Shown in pieces: positions 1-11,159 of a stretch of 64,000 nucleotides of DNA. The stretch covers positions 930,001 to 994,000 of the forward strand of contig OZ037844.1 in NCBI GenBank assembly GCA_964035575.1. Direction: 5' to 3'. The stretch is from Rhynchopus sp. YZ270_cl-10. Taxonomy: Eukaryota > Euglenozoa > Diplonemea > Diplonemida > Diplonemidae. Under the pieces are notes generated by a model that saw only the letters and a list, made by a program, of their open reading frames with translations, searched no databases and had not been told where the DNA came from. The translations under genes and the position numbers were made by a program. Within the stretch, counting starts at the first letter, position 1; the number at the start of each line of letters is the position of its first letter.

Positions 1-454
1 ATCGAGGAAAGCAAAGCACCGCAATGTCCGTTTCAGTGAAATTCGTTGTTAATGAAGAGAGCCACGACAAAAGCGCTTTTTGAACTGCCGCAAGAGCGTC
101 CCAAGCGGAAACCGAATATGCCTTAGGGAGTTGAAGATGCTGTGCGAGAACCGCGTCATACGCAAGCATACAAACCAAGGCGCTCTGCAACGACCGTTTC
201 GTCGCATTACGCACCACAGTGTGTAAATGCTGTGCGCAAATCGTCAGTTGATCGCCCCCAATCGGCTGCCCAGTACCATTCTCCCATAACACAACTACCA
301 CCGACAGTGGACCCCCTATCGGCGCCTCTGCACCCGCCTCCGTGCTCCCCACCCTCGCAATGCACTGCGTCAACGCTGTACACCACTTCCCCACAATCTC
401 CTCTTCTGACGCGCGAGACACAGCCTGGAGCATCGCTTCGCCTAAAGTCGCCAT
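1..454 (-). CDS. 5' part of an unknown protein-coding gene, running off the left edge
   Basis: An uninterrupted frame starts at ATG (454-452) and stays open for 151 codons to the window edge, so only the N-terminus is visible. The product starts MATLGEAMLQAVSRASEEEI, an amphipathic helix-like stretch, followed by a hydrophobic strand (PLSVVVVLW, about residues 49-57) and further alanine- and leucine-rich helices. Base composition is clearly richer in G+C than the flanking DNA, and third positions favour G and C, as in the cyclase genes. On the minus strand a pyrimidine tract (562-487) followed by AG lies about 30 bases before the ATG. I recognise no domain. The function is unknown; that it is a real gene is inferred from the open frame at the edge, composition and protein-like sequence. 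Confidence 0.6.
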   Translation of the reverse strand, partial: MATLGEAMLQAVSRASEEEIVGKWCTALTQCIARVGSTEAGAEAPIGGPLSVVVVLWENGTGQPIGGDQLTICAQHLHTVVRNATKRSLQSALVCMLAYDAVLAQHLQLPKAYSVSAWDALAAVQKALLSWLSSLTTNFTETDIAVLCFPR

Positions 455-562
455 GTTGTCTCACCTCCCCCACCCCCCCACCTCAGTGGGTGGAAACCGA
501 AAAAAGAGAAGGGGGTTAGAGGGAAAGGGAGAGGGGAAAGGGGAGGGGAGGGGAGGGGAGGA
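455..562 (-). promoter_or_regulatory. pyrimidine tract plus AG upstream of the left-edge gene (candidate splice acceptor)
   Basis: On the minus strand 562-487 is almost pure C/T and is followed by CCACTGAG and then the ATG at 454. This matches a 3' splice or trans-splice acceptor layout. No RNA evidence is available, so the role is inferred. Confidence 0.35.
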
Positions 563-1800
563 GAACAGCCTGTGGAAGAAGGGTGTTTGAAAAATGTTTG
601 TTTTGAAAGTGCTTTTTTTGTGTGGGGGTGTGCTGGGTAATTCATTGTGAAATGTGGTGAAAATGGGTGTGTTAATGTACCCCCAGGACTCCCCATTGTG
701 CTCTGCTTATTTTTTGACTAAGTTAGACGTGAAGTCAGAGAGGAAGGACGTGGTACTTTTGCAAGATGAGAGTACTATACCTTCTTTCTAAGGAAGAAGA
801 GGGTACGGTAGGGGAGTTTGGAAATGTGTTTTGTTATGTTTTTGAAAGTGCGTTGTGCTCTGTTTAATTTTGCTTGATAGTTTTGTTGACATGGAGTTGG
901 AAAGGAAGGACGCGTTACTGTGTATGAGATTACGACTTATCCTCTTTCTCAGGGTTTGGGTAGAGGATGGGGAAGCTAAAAAAAAATGTCGCTTTTTTTT
1001 AGTAGTGTTTGCAAAGGAAAGAAAGGATGGGAAGAGAAGAGTGAAGAGAGGGAGAAGGGGTGGGGGGATGGGGAAGGTATGTTGTGTGTTGTGGAAAAAA
1101 AAAGGTGGAGTTGAAATACAAAGCCCTCTGGCTCTACCGGGGGTGGACACCCCAACCATGCAGTCCTACATCCGATAATAAAAAGGTGAAGCTGATAGTG
1201 CAAAAACGCCTTAAGACGAAGGCAGTGACACTCCACGGGGTATCGAACCCCCGGAGTGTTGCGCTTGGGGGGGGGGGAGGGGAAGCGTTTGCTTATTTTC
1301 AAAATAAATAAAATTTGGCTGTATTTCGTTGGCACACACTCCCCGAGGATGTGTCCTTTACCAACCCCCACACCCCCTCTTTTTTGTCAAATATATCACC
1401 TACCTCGGTAGGTCTCGTACAGAGCGTCGCCCAGAGGGGTGGTGTGCTCAACAAGGTTTTGATTTTTGCTTTTTTTTTGCTTTTTTTTTGCTTTTTGTTG
1501 CTTTGATATGAAAACGGTCAGCCACCATCGCAAGGGTGGTCTGTGTACACCCTTTTTGTCTAAGGGGAGAGGAGAGGGGGAGAGGATGGGGGGTCGTACA
1601 TTCTGGTCTGTCATTTTTATTTTTTATTTTTGATTTAAATTTCACTAATTGTTCGAATAGGCGGAGTTGCCTCTTTTGGACCCAGCGCCATTTGCTGTAT
1701 TAGTTTTGTTGTTGTGTCGACCATCGCCTAAGACCCCACTTGGGGCTATTAGGTTTTTTTCCCTTTTTTGAAAACTTGGTATTAGTGTAGCCACCCTAGT
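563..1800. other. intergenic DNA, no gene seen
   Basis: Purine-rich and T-rich homopolymer runs with short spurious frames only. It contains one copy of the hairpin repeat (1174-1275) and a CCTACCTCGGTAGG palindrome near 1398 that recurs near 2852. Confidence 0.5.
1174..1275. repeat. short dispersed hairpin repeat with a B-box-like loop (copy 1 of 3)
   Basis: Shared with 3357-3457 and 9437-9533. The core is a stem of ACACTCC/GGAGTGT enclosing a second stem (GGGG/CCCC) and a loop containing TATCGAAC. Read on the minus strand the loop is GGTTCGATACC, which matches the RNA polymerase III B-box consensus. The outer stem directly flanks the loop arm, which is not tRNA geometry. It may be a SINE remnant or an unrelated hairpin RNA. 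Confidence 0.45.
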
Positions 1801-1805
1801 CTCTA

Positions 1806-2165
1806 CATAGCGTGCACACGAGTCGTATTATCGGATACGATAATAATTATCGTATATTATCGCATACGATAATATTGGTGCTTCCCGGGGGGTATGCATT
1901 TCACAAATTTTCACAAATTTTCAATTCAATTCACAACTATTCACAACTTTTCACCACCCTTTTTTTCTTCGTTGGTGAAGCTTTTAAATGCCGGCATTTG
2001 CATTTCCGGAATCCGTCCGGCCAGACCATTATATACGATATTTTTTTTACACGGGGTTTCCACACATAATCGTGTAATCGATAATATGCGAGTCGTATGC
2101 GATAATCTTTGGCTCAGATCCCGAATACGATAATTACGGTAATACGACTCGTGTGCACACTATGC
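1806..2165. mobile_element. TIR element with GTGCACACGAGTCGTATTA ends, containing another element
   Basis: The left end CATAGCGTGCACACGAGTCG and the inverted right end (to about 2165) match over about 25 bases with one difference. Many CGATAAT and ATTATCG words fill the sub-terminal regions. It has no coding capacity, so it is a MITE-like non-autonomous element. It contains part of a second family (1876-2030) whose complete copies are at 41769-42192 and 55683-56132. Confidence 0.6.
1876..2030. mobile_element. partial GTAC-seed TIR element (one end only)
   Basis: It starts with TGGTGCTTCCCGGGGGGTAT and continues through TTCACAA-rich sequence to CCGGAATCCGTCCGGCCAG, where it stops before the seed repeats seen in other copies. 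The second TIR is missing. Confidence 0.6.
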
Positions 2166-3139
2166 CTAGAGTGTGCTCCACTACATCCTTCTTTATTATT
2201 ATTGGGGCAATCTGTTCGATTCGTGTCCAAGATAGCACTCTCAAAAAAAAAATACTATATCTTGTGTAATATCGACGACCTTTCTCCACAACACACTGCC
2301 AAAAGAACAAAAAATAAGTTGATTTGAAATGCAAAGCCCCCAAGACTCTCATAATAGAGCACAGCCCTTCCCATCCCTAATATCCATTCTTCAAAAAGAA
2401 AGGGGGAAAAAGCGAAAATTTGCAATGGGGTAATCCAGGACCCCGTTTTCCGGGTGTCACCAAAAATCACAAAAAAGAATCAATTTTTTGGTGGTTTTTT
2501 GTGATTCGCTTTCTGTGATTGTTTTTTTTCTTCCGTCTTTTTTTTTTTTTGAAACACATTGAAACACACCTGGATTACCCCATGCTTATTTTTTTTAATA
2601 GTCACGATGGAAACCGCCTGGGGTTTAGTAATGAATTGTAGAAAAAAAAATCAGGTGTATCTTTTTTTGTTGTTGTTCACGGTGCACTCTTTCATTATCT
2701 GTTTTTGTCTGTACACTCAGAAGGACTTGGACCCTGTTGAAGGCTCTAAGAGTGTGGCGGAAATGAGACATCCCACCAAAGTAGCACAACTACAAAACTA
2801 AGCAAGAGACAGTACCGGTGGCGCGGCTACCGATAATTACCGTCAGCGTCACGCCTACCTCGGTAGGTTACAGTGAAAAAAAAACCTCCCTGTAAAAACG
2901 GGATGTGCCTCTCGTGCACACATCTTTCCCACTATCAAAAACAAACTAACTAACCGTTGCCACTGGCACCTATTGCACCGTGCCAGCGTATTTCCTTAGT
3001 TTACACCCTACACTCGGTGGTTCTAGATGAAATGAAAAGAGGGGGAGCGCTTTTTGAAATTGATTTTAGGTGAGGAGCATATCCAAAAAAGACTCTTTTT
3101 TTTTTGAACGTCAGACAATTATTTCCAGTAGGGTTTCTA
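2166..3139. other. intergenic DNA, no gene seen
   Basis: T- and A-run-rich sequence with no convincing frame. It has one copy of the 10-mer GCCTCTCGTG (2907-2916) that recurs in the LINE tail and the cyclase flanks. Confidence 0.4.
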
Positions 3140-3265
3140 GAGAGGGGTGTTTGAAAGTTTGTTTTGTTTTGCTTTGTTTTTGCTTTTGCTTTTGCTACTT
3201 TATTTTGTACTTTTTTATTTATTTGTTTGTTTACTTTTGCAGCATGACCAGGAATCTAGAGAGGG
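3140..3265. repeat. T-rich dispersed repeat ending GCAGCATGACCA
   Basis: A run of TTTTGCTTTTGC words ending in GCAGCATGACCA, with a related copy at about 52665-52762. It resembles a polypyrimidine tract followed by AG, but no gene follows in either case. Confidence 0.35.
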
Positions 3266-6200
3266 GTGGTCAGTAGTTATTTGTGGGTGTTGATGCATGC
3301 ATTGTACTATCAGAAACCATCAGAAGGAGATTTTTTTTTCTGGCAAATGCACCAGGAAAAAGAAAAGTTGAAAGGCGCAAACGCCTCACCGTTCATCGGC
3401 GGACGCAGACACTGGTTCTCCGCGGGTTATCGAACCCCCTAGAGAGCACTTCATTGGGTATGCAGACGGTTAAATGGCAAATGCACCAGGAAAAAAAAAA
3501 CAAAACTTTTGTTTAATTATAGACTACTATCACTAGATAGCAGCCATGGGTTTTTTTTCACAGGATCCTTAAAAGAGGCCCTTCTGGCAAATGCAGCAGA
3601 AAAAAACAAAAACAAAAACAACAAAAACAACAAAAACACACAAGCGAGAGGGGATGGTGTGGGGGGTACACACGACAGCACAACATACAGCATTATCTTC
3701 AACCTTCATAACCCCCTCCCCCTGATCCCCCCCTGATCCCTTCACACCCATATGCATCGCACGCCTGGTAAGGCTGTCTAGTAAAACATTTAAATGGCCT
3801 AAAATCATCGAAATTAGGCTTTTTTTTGGGGGGAGTCTTCACTCTTTTTTTGTACCGTTTTACCCAAAACACAACTGTGCACTGTGCATTCATCTGAACT
3901 GTGCCTACATTAGGTTCACCTTCGGCCCAAAAACGGTACACTTTTTGTTTGATAAACTGTTGGAGCAGTGTAGTTGTCTCGGGTTGTGTTTGCCACAGTT
4001 TTGTGTAATCTCCATTTTCCATTTTATTTTATTTTTGTGCATTTCGCGAGAAAAGTCCACCAAAAAAAGCTTGGGGGTTGTGGCTTACCAATGGGTAGCG
4101 AGAAACACCCGCGCATTGTCATGAAATACTTCTTTCACAGAGAAATAATGCATCACCACGTCGCCATACTGTTGTGTCGTTTACTTTTTTGTTTTGTATC
4201 AATGCAAATTGTGGAAATTTAAAAAAGGGGGAAAAAGAAGAAGAATAAAAACAGAAAAGGAAAGCATCTTTTTCTAACGGTAATAGAATTCTTTTGAAAA
4301 AAAAAGGGGGGGTGGGAGGGGGTGCTAATAATGATCGTGAGGCACCACCTCGCCGAGTTGAAAAGAAAAAGAGTTCAAATTGCCACAATAAACAGAATGG
4401 CAAAGATCTTTGGGGTGAGGGTAAAGGGGGGTTTGTAAGTTTTGTTTGTTTTGTTTTTTTTTTTGTTTTTTTTTTTGCTATTCTGTTTGTTTTGTATTGT
4501 ATTTCATTGTAGTACTTTGTAAATTGCGACAATGAGTAGAATGGCAAAGACCTTTGGGGCAAGGGTAAAGGGGAGATAAAGCCCTTTTTCTTCACAGAAG
4601 TGAAGTTTTTCATAACACCTTAGATCGTAAAAACAAGGTGCCGGTCATCAAAAAAGAAAAAAAATGAAAACAATTTTGTTTTGCTTTTTTTTCCCTGGAC
4701 AAAAGCCCGCTCGTGAACAGTGTACCTTGGTACATGACATGGTGTTCAACCTCCTTTAAAAAAAAATAAACACCACCAACACCGCCAAAAGTAAAAGGGA
4801 AGGAGTGTATGATGCAGGCACCTACCGACAACGATATCAGCCCACGATGAAAATCACAAAGGAAAAAAAAAAAGGGGGGGAAAAATTGAAGAAAAAGATG
4901 AAAATGCTCACAACATGCACACACATCTTCCTTTTAAATAATCCAAACCCGAACGGAACTGAAAGCCTTAACATACATCAAAAAACCCCCCCTCCTGACA
5001 GACGTAGATGGCGCATTTTCTCTGAAAAACCCCCCTTCTCTACCCACCCCACTCGCGCACATCTTTTTCTAGTCGTTTTCGTGTGGTATTATGTCCTCGT
5101 GTCTTTTTCTTTTTTCCCTAACACGCAGTGTATTAAGAAACTAGACAAAAAGAAAGCCAACGTTCAGATCTTGTATAACAGTATTTCCCCTTGATTCCTT
5201 TCACCTTTGCGCCAAACAGATTTTTACCCCTATTTGGCTGCGTTCAACGAAAAACACTGTTATATTTTTTATTGTTATCAAGATCAGTTGGCAGATGATA
5301 TCGTCTAGTTTCTGAAAACCTTTTTACCTTTCCTTTCGGGAACGGGGCAATGTACGGCCCTGGAAGCTCCAAGAAAATGGAGTCGGTGGGCTTAATAAGA
5401 AGTTACCTTTCCTAAATGTGCACACACAACTGGCAAAAAAGGGGAGAGGTGTCGTCACTCACCTCATTGAAATAGCATTGCTTACCAATGGTACACTCCA
5501 ATGTTGTTGGCCCCCTTTTTTCTTTTGTTTCTTTCAACATGGGAGAGAGGAGAACAATTGGTAAGACGCACCTAGCCTCCTGTACTCAAAAAAGATAAGC
5601 AAAGCTAAGGGGGTAACAACCCTGCGCAAGATTTTCGTTGATTGCTCAATTACCCTGTTTGAGGGGTGATTGGCGACCGTATCTGAGGAACTATTTCTCC
5701 TTTAAGCTACGCTTGTAGGAATAAAAAAAGAATAGAGGTAGAAAAGTGGCAATTATTGCAGGCAAGATCCCCCTCCCCATCCCTCCCGTCTCAGTACTTA
5801 GCAATGAATGCAAAACAAAAAAAAGCGCAAAACAAAAAAGTGACGTTGCTAAAATGGAAGCACATCCCAACGGATGTAGCCAAAAAAAGATGAATTTATA
5901 AGATGACCCCCTTCCCTCTGTCTTAATCACCTTCAAAAGGAAAACGGCAAGAAATTTTTCCCTTTTTTTCGTACTCATATCTTTTCAAGACTGTACTTGG
6001 GAGCGCTCGATCAAGGAAAACCCCCCATAAGGCCCGCTCAGCGAAGGAAACACCGTAGCATGGCACCACTGTTATAGACGGCCCCTTTTCAACAGAATCC
6101 ACTGCACCGCCACCACTCACCCCCAACCTCCTTCCACAGAGAAAGTCAAATAGTTTGATCCACCCTTCGCAGTAGGTCGCTAAATGAAGAAGTACCCTTT

Positions 6201-6333
6201 TTTAAAATCTGCAACAAAAACGGCCTGGTCAGAACCCCTTATTTCCTCAGAACACCGCCACTCTATAGACACAGTAAGGCTTGCAATGTGATGTCTCTGA
6301 ATACATAGAGCCGGCTGCGGTGGGAGATGAGTG
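3266..6333. other. long intergenic stretch, low complexity
   Basis: Nothing recognisable as a gene. It contains hairpin-repeat copy 2 (3357-3457) and a direct repeat of about 57 bases at 4380-4437 and 4517-4575 (AGAATGGCAAAGANCTTTGG). A minus-strand frame at 5923-6126 has no ATG and no recognisable content. Homopolymer A/T runs dominate. Confidence 0.4.
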
Positions 6334-6534
6334 TTAGAGCTCCAAGGAGGTGAAGTCCTTCTGGCCGGTGGGCTTGGTAGGATGCTCGCAGAAGGCCATC
6401 TTTGGCATTGCTGGTGCACTGCCGTCCCCTTCCTCTTCGCCTGCTGCGTTGTTGTCGGTTCGTATCGCATACCGGATGCCTTTGTCAACCCGCGTGTCCT
6501 CCTCCTCATCAGCTTTGCATTGCACGCATCCCAT
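6334..6534 (-). CDS. small MGC-type protein, predicted N-myristoylated and palmitoylated
   Basis: A complete 66-residue frame (ATG at 6534-6532, TAA at 6336-6334). It begins MGCVQCKADEEEDTRVDKG: Gly2 followed by Cys3 and Cys6 is the usual layout for N-myristoylation plus palmitoylation, suggesting attachment to the inner face of the plasma or flagellar membrane. The rest is charged, hydrophilic and probably disordered. On the minus strand a T-rich tract ending CACAG lies about 40 bases before the ATG, a plausible splice acceptor. Upstream in-frame codons extend the frame, but this ATG gives the better protein. No family recognised. Supported by composition and the lipidation motif, not by homology. 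Confidence 0.5.
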   Translation of the reverse strand: MGCVQCKADEEEDTRVDKGIRYAIRTDNNAAGEEEGDGSAPAMPKMAFCEHPTKPTGQKDFTSLEL

Positions 6535-6913
6535 TACTGGGGGAGCATGCACGGTGTGGTTCCCCTGTGATGCAGATGGTGTGGAGTATAAAAAAAAAAA
6601 TTGAAGTACAAAAAGTGAAACAGTGTTCCGGATATAATTGGCTGTGGGGTGGATACCCAACCATACAGTTCGTGGTTTACATCTGATATGTACTCCCGCT
6701 TCCACTCAGATGAGCGGGGCTCATTGCGAACACAGGGGGCATGAATCCTGTGATGTAGGGTCTGGTTGGGTCAAAAAAAAGAGGTAGAGAAACTAAATCT
6801 GAAACCCAACTCTCTGTATCATCCCCTAAGATTCAGGTCTCTTTTTTTTGGTTTCGTATTTTGTGGGGAAAGCGACGGAGAGGGGGGCGAGGGGAGGGCA
6901 AAATGATAAAACT

Positions 6914-7084
6914 ATGTCGCTCTATGTGCACAACTCTGCTCAGAACATAAACCAAATAGCAAGCTTCATCGGTGGTGCTCCGGTCCCTGGTGAGTTTCAG
7001 GCTTCTGCGTTTCAGGCTCCGATGACTCAAGGAACTCGCCACGTAGTGGAACTGAACATCAAAATTGTGCAGAAGAAAAACTGA
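6914..7084 (+). CDS. possible 56-residue hypothetical protein
   Basis: ATG at 6914 to TGA at 7082-7084. The product begins MSLYVHNSAQNINQIASF and ends in a basic tail (NIKIVQKKN). It is fairly rich in polar residues with no low-complexity bias, unlike the junk frames nearby. It could be an exon or an old fragment. It would be the only plausible host frame on the plus strand, which lowers confidence. Confidence 0.25.
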   Translation: MSLYVHNSAQNINQIASFIGGAPVPGEFQASAFQAPMTQGTRHVVELNIKIVQKKN

Positions 7085-7155
7085 CCCTACTACGAGTCTC
7101 CCAACCCCAGCCATAAAATAAAGTCAAACAGTATCATGAGAGCATAAAACAAAGT

Positions 7156-7496
7156 GCACAGTACACAGTATACACAGTATACACAGTATACACAGTATAC
7201 ACAGTATACACAGTATACACAGTATACACAGTATACACAGTATACACAGTATACACAGTATACACAGTATACACAGTATACACAGTATACACAGTATACA
7301 CAGTATACACAGTATACACAGTATACACAGTATACACAGTATACACAGTATACACAGTATACACAGTATACACAGTATACACAGTATACACAGTATACAC
7401 AGTATACACAGTATACACAGTATACACAGTATACACAGTATACACAGTATACACAGTATACACAGTATACACAGTATACACAGTATACACAGTACA
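7156..7496. repeat. 9-bp satellite, unit GTATACACA, about 36 copies
   Basis: Almost perfect head-to-tail copies of GTATACACA, with GTACACA variants at both edges. All six frames stay open because 9 is a multiple of 3, giving false TVY, TQY and CIL repeat proteins. The right flank (7497-7612) is shared with the flank of the satellite at 43711-44370. Confidence 0.95.
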
Positions 7497-7612
7497 GCTG
7501 GCCAAAAGAAAAAAGGTCGAAAACCACTTTTTTTGTCAGTTTCGTGACATCCCAGCCAGTTCCGGCCTCGGTCTGTCAAATATGTGCCTCTGTATGCCTA
7601 CAAAATAGAGGT
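7497..7612. repeat. conserved right flank of the 9-bp satellite
   Basis: CAGCTGGCCAAAA, then a block with GTCAGTTTCGTGACATCCCA and CTGTATGCCTACAA. It is repeated at 44371-44480, so satellite plus flank was copied as one unit. Confidence 0.7.
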
Positions 7613-7663
7613 ATAAAAAAAAAATAAAAAAAAACCAAAAAAAAAGAGACGAGAGTGAATACC

Positions 7664-7697
<34 letters not shown>

Positions 7698-7929
7698 TAC
7701 CCCTAACCAGGGTTCTAGGTCCAAATAAAAAAAACGGAAACGGAAAAGGTGCTGCAAAAAAAATTTTTCCGCGCTGCGCGCGGAAAATGTACCACCCCAC
7801 AACAGCCTCAAAAAATGATTACTCCAACGACAATGATGCTACCCATCCAAGAATGGGTGGCACGAAAGAATCGTGCGCTTATCAGTAACCTCAGTACATT
7901 TACAAAAAGAAACGACGCTCATGGCACCC
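7613..7929. other. intergenic, poly-A tracts
   Basis: Mostly A-runs (29 or more at 7669-7695) and no supported gene. Confidence 0.4.
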
Positions 7930-8310
7930 AAAGGTTCGTGGCGAAGCCACGGTACGCAACATTTCTAAAATGTTGGCATAGAATAGCACTTTCGTTGGTA
8001 ATTATCGTCATTTTCCGTAAATTTTGCTTCCGTATTTTGCTAAAACGAAAGTTTCTGGCGAAGCCACGGTACGCAACATTTCAAAAAAAATCACTTAAAA
8101 TTGCACATTTTTACTGACAAACTATGTCATGGGAAAGGGTGGGTTGCAATCTTGCGCCGCAGGCGCACGGTACGCTACTTTTTTGCTTTCGCTTCGCTGC
8201 ATGCTTCCTTTTCCTTCGGCGTTTGACCACTTGAGTCGAGTTCTCCCACGGTGTGCCCTTGAGCCCCCTCGGGTTACGCGAGCGCTTTCCTTCTGAATGC
8301 GAGCATTTTT
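7930..8310. repeat. dispersed repeat E (GCGTACCGTGG palindromes), copy 1
   Basis: Carries two copies of GGCGAAGCCACGGTACGCAA and one of GCGCCGCAGGCGCACGGTAC. An inverted copy lies at 29005-29340, a shortened one at 29655-29850, one inside a hAT-like element at 42650-42800, and a fragment at 59115-59150. Non-coding. Confidence 0.7.
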
Positions 8311-8439
8311 GTATGGGAAATTGAGATTTTGGGTAGCAAAAAATTCTGTTGTGAGCTGAGTGTAGGAGGGACCCCCGTTACTGGGATTTTTTTCTTTGGG
8401 GGGATCCAAAAAAACCCCCCCCCCCCAAAAAAAAAAAAT

Positions 8440-9130
8440 CCGAATTTAACGGAAAAGGTGCCGCACCTTTTCCGTTCCCTATACCTAGGACCCTGCCCTA
8501 ACCGATTCCCCGTGTTTCTACCGGTTTACCCCCAGTAACCGCTGCCACACCAAAATATAAAAAGAATCTTTTGATTTTTGTTGTAGGATCTGTACTCAAT
8601 GTCATTTTTTTTTTTTTTTCAAATAAAAGGTAGGGTACAGCTGCGGTCCCCAACTTAGATTACTTCAATAAAAATAGTTACCGTACTAGGAGCCATTCTG
8701 GGTCGTAACTATTTTGCGACAGAAATATTCTGGGACGGAACAAAACTGGGACACTTGGGATTATTATTGGGGTGTCCCAGTTTTACACCGTCCCAGAAAT
8801 GGTTCCCAGTACGGTATTTCGTTTATCGTGTGGAGCAAAGAAACCCAAAGAAAACATGCAAGACGAATGTACCTCATTGTGCACACACATCTTACCACAC
8901 AAAAATGGGGATGGGCAACATACGTTGCCTTCTTTTCTCCCTTTTTTGCATCTCGTTTTCAAGATCGGAACCTGCAGCGTCTTTTCCAGAGTGCTGGCAA
9001 GCTCGACACAGGGTGTATGATGGGTATAGCTGGAAGAAACATAAAGGAACAGACACTTAAAATATGATAAGGAAAACAAAGTGAGAAAAAGGCGCACTTC
9101 TTGAGCCAGCGGATGTGTCCTCACTATTCT
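8440..9130. repeat. dispersed repeat F, copy 1 (diverged)
   Basis: Shares the block GATTCCCCGTGTTTCTACCG, then a second block from TTTCGTTTATCG to about 9070, with 38440-38790, 44490-46810 (interrupted) and 59222-60215. The copies open different reading frames, so coding is unlikely. Confidence 0.7.
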
Positions 9131-9925
9131 GTTACGTTGTGTTTTTAATTAATTTTGTTGACCACAGCCATTTAGCAAGCATGCAGTCTCTTTATACGCG
9201 GTAATTTCTGTTTTCTTTCCTGTGGAATTCACTGAACCACCCATATCCTATATCACATCGTTGATTATTCTTTCCCTGCGTTGACTGCAGGAAAGTTCGC
9301 GAAACTATCGCGACCAGGGCTTTCTGGTAATGGCTTGAGGGGGAAGAATAAAAAGGAAAGATAGTAAGGACACATAAAGTTCTTGGCTTTCACGATGTTC
9401 ACAAAAACAAACTCCTGCCTAGGACATCCAAATCAAAGAAAAAAGTGAAGTTGATAGTGCAAACGCCTCAGGGACGCAGGCACTGACACTCCGTGGGTTA
9501 TCGAACCCCGGAGTGTTGCGCTTGGGAGTGGTTTACAGGGAAGCTGTAAGCAGGTATACATCCAAATCAAAGAAAAAAAATTGGTTGAGTATCAGAGAGG
9601 ACTGCTTTTTTGAAAAAGGGGTTCACAAAAAGTTTTAACACGCCACTAACTTTATACCGAAATAGCGCGTTATTATTATCGCACGTTCGAAGAAGAAAAA
9701 AAAAAAAAGAAAAAAAAAAAACTGGAACGCCTTTTCGCATGCGCGTTCCAGTTTTTCGAACGCGCGTTTTTTTTTTTCCTTCCCCATTTTTGCGAATCAG
9801 GCCTTTTGCTAACCATCATGCCACGTTTTTGTGGCGTTTTTTATTTTTTTGATAAATTGTTGGAGTAGTGTAGTTGCCTCGGTTGTGTTGCCACAGTTGT
9901 GCAATCCCCACTGTCTGTTTTTTTT
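9131..9925. other. intergenic, repeat fragments
   Basis: Contains a piece of the repeat F tail (about 9380-9640), hairpin-repeat copy 3 (9437-9533), an inverted CGCATGCGCGTTCCAG region near 9735 and a 9157-9176 match to the GTTGACC(A/G)CAGCCATTTA word also seen at 37386. No gene seen. Confidence 0.4.
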
Positions 9926-10665
9926 CCATCATGCCACAGGGGGTGATAGGGCAGGGCTTTCGCTCTCCATCACCTGGGGATTTCCCCCCCCCCCCCCCCC
10001 CCCCAGCAGGTGTAGCCATAAGTCGGGGATCGATCCCCGGGCCAAAATTCCCAGATTTTCCCCCTAACAAACTGCGTGGGAAATGCTGCCTTAGCAATAT
10101 TAGATTTAAGGATCAATTTGAATCCTGGGCCGGAACACGGATTTGGATTCAGAGGATCCCAATCTTTCCAATAACGACATTTTCTGGGGGTGGAAAAATA
10201 CCCTGCTTTCTTGCGTGGGGGTTGGGCCAAAAAAATATAGGCACCCGAACAATCCCCAGTGTATACTGTGTATACTGTGTGCGGAAATTGACCAAAAACG
10301 AGAACTTGTCCATTTCGGCAAATTGACCCCACCACTGGCCGGACGGATTCCGGAAATGCAAATGCAAGTGTTTTCGGTGTGAACTGTGTGTACTCTATGT
10401 ACTGTGCGCTACCACAGCACAGGACCTCATAAGCTCTCAGTAAGCTCTCACAGGCTCTCACAAGGTTAACACCTTGCGCTTTCAGCGGTGGGTCGCGATT
10501 TTTTTCACAGTGTGCAAACGAACAGATTTTTGACATTTTTTTACCGTTTTCCTGATTTTTCCTCATAAAACCCCCCCCTAAATTAAGCCGGGGATCGGGG
10601 ATCGGGGATCGCGGGTTTTGACCCCCCTAGTTACGGCTACACCTGCCCCCCAGATGGCATGATGG
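9926..10665. mobile_element. TIR element carrying the conserved GTAC-seed block
   Basis: Inverted ends CCATCATGCCA (9926-9936 and 10655-10665) and an inner inverted pair CAGGTGTAGCC (10007-10017 and 10635-10645). Inside are two and a half units of GTGTATACT (10258-10280) followed by the conserved block of about 100 bases (10281-10370). A run of more than 20 C lies at 9984-10004. Confidence 0.5.
10590..10617 (+). other. potential G-quadruplex
   Basis: Three GGGGATC units followed by GCGGG give four G-runs separated by short loops. Confidence 0.5.
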
Positions 10666-10779
10666 CACCTTAAAATATTTCTGCTGCGCTCGCGGAGGTA
10701 TACCTCAAAAAAATATTTCCGCTCGCTTCGCTCGCGCTGTGCGCTATTTTCTTCCTGCCTACGGTGCCATTTTACAATG

Positions 10780-11060
10780 TCTAAGGGGATTCCCCTGCAT
10801 TTTGCAGCCAAAAATGAAACTTGACCCAAGCTGCAAAAATTTGACCATTTTTACTTCAAAGTGACCCAACCGTTGCAACAGCCCCTGCTTCTGGAAGACG
10901 TATTGATTTTGTACGATTGGTGGGCGTAAGGCGCAAGACCAAGCACCGTTAATAAAGGATTAGATTCCGTTTCTTTGTTATCTCGCAAAGCTGACCCTTC
11001 GCCTCTCCACCCTGTGGCTGGCAGGGAGGCGCTCGCTTTCACCAGGTAGGAAAGCTCGGA
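10780..11060. repeat. dispersed repeat B, partial copy
   Basis: Matches the GCATTTTGCAGCC, GTTGCAACAGCCCCTGCTTC and TCTGGAAGACGTATTGATTT words of the longer copies at 16126-16775 (inverted) and 24875-25516. Confidence 0.7.
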
Positions 11061-11159
11061 ATGTACTTTTTTCCCAGGAAATTATTTTTTTGACCATCAT
11101 GCCATTCAAGGGGGAAATCCCAAAGTTAGCAAAAGGCCTGTTTGCGAATGTCAGTATCC

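Noticed and set aside
1170-1275. A tRNA gene based on GGTTCGATACC
   Set aside because: The T-arm-like loop is directly enclosed by an outer stem, which is incompatible with a cloverleaf.
5923-6126. A 67-codon minus-strand gene
   Set aside because: It opens with TTG, not ATG, and has no recognisable content; in a eukaryote this start is not credible.
8714-9067. Repeat F as a coding sequence (RNPKKTCKTNVPHCAHTSYQ)
   Set aside because: The four copies keep DNA similarity, but different frames are open and none has a consistent start or stop.
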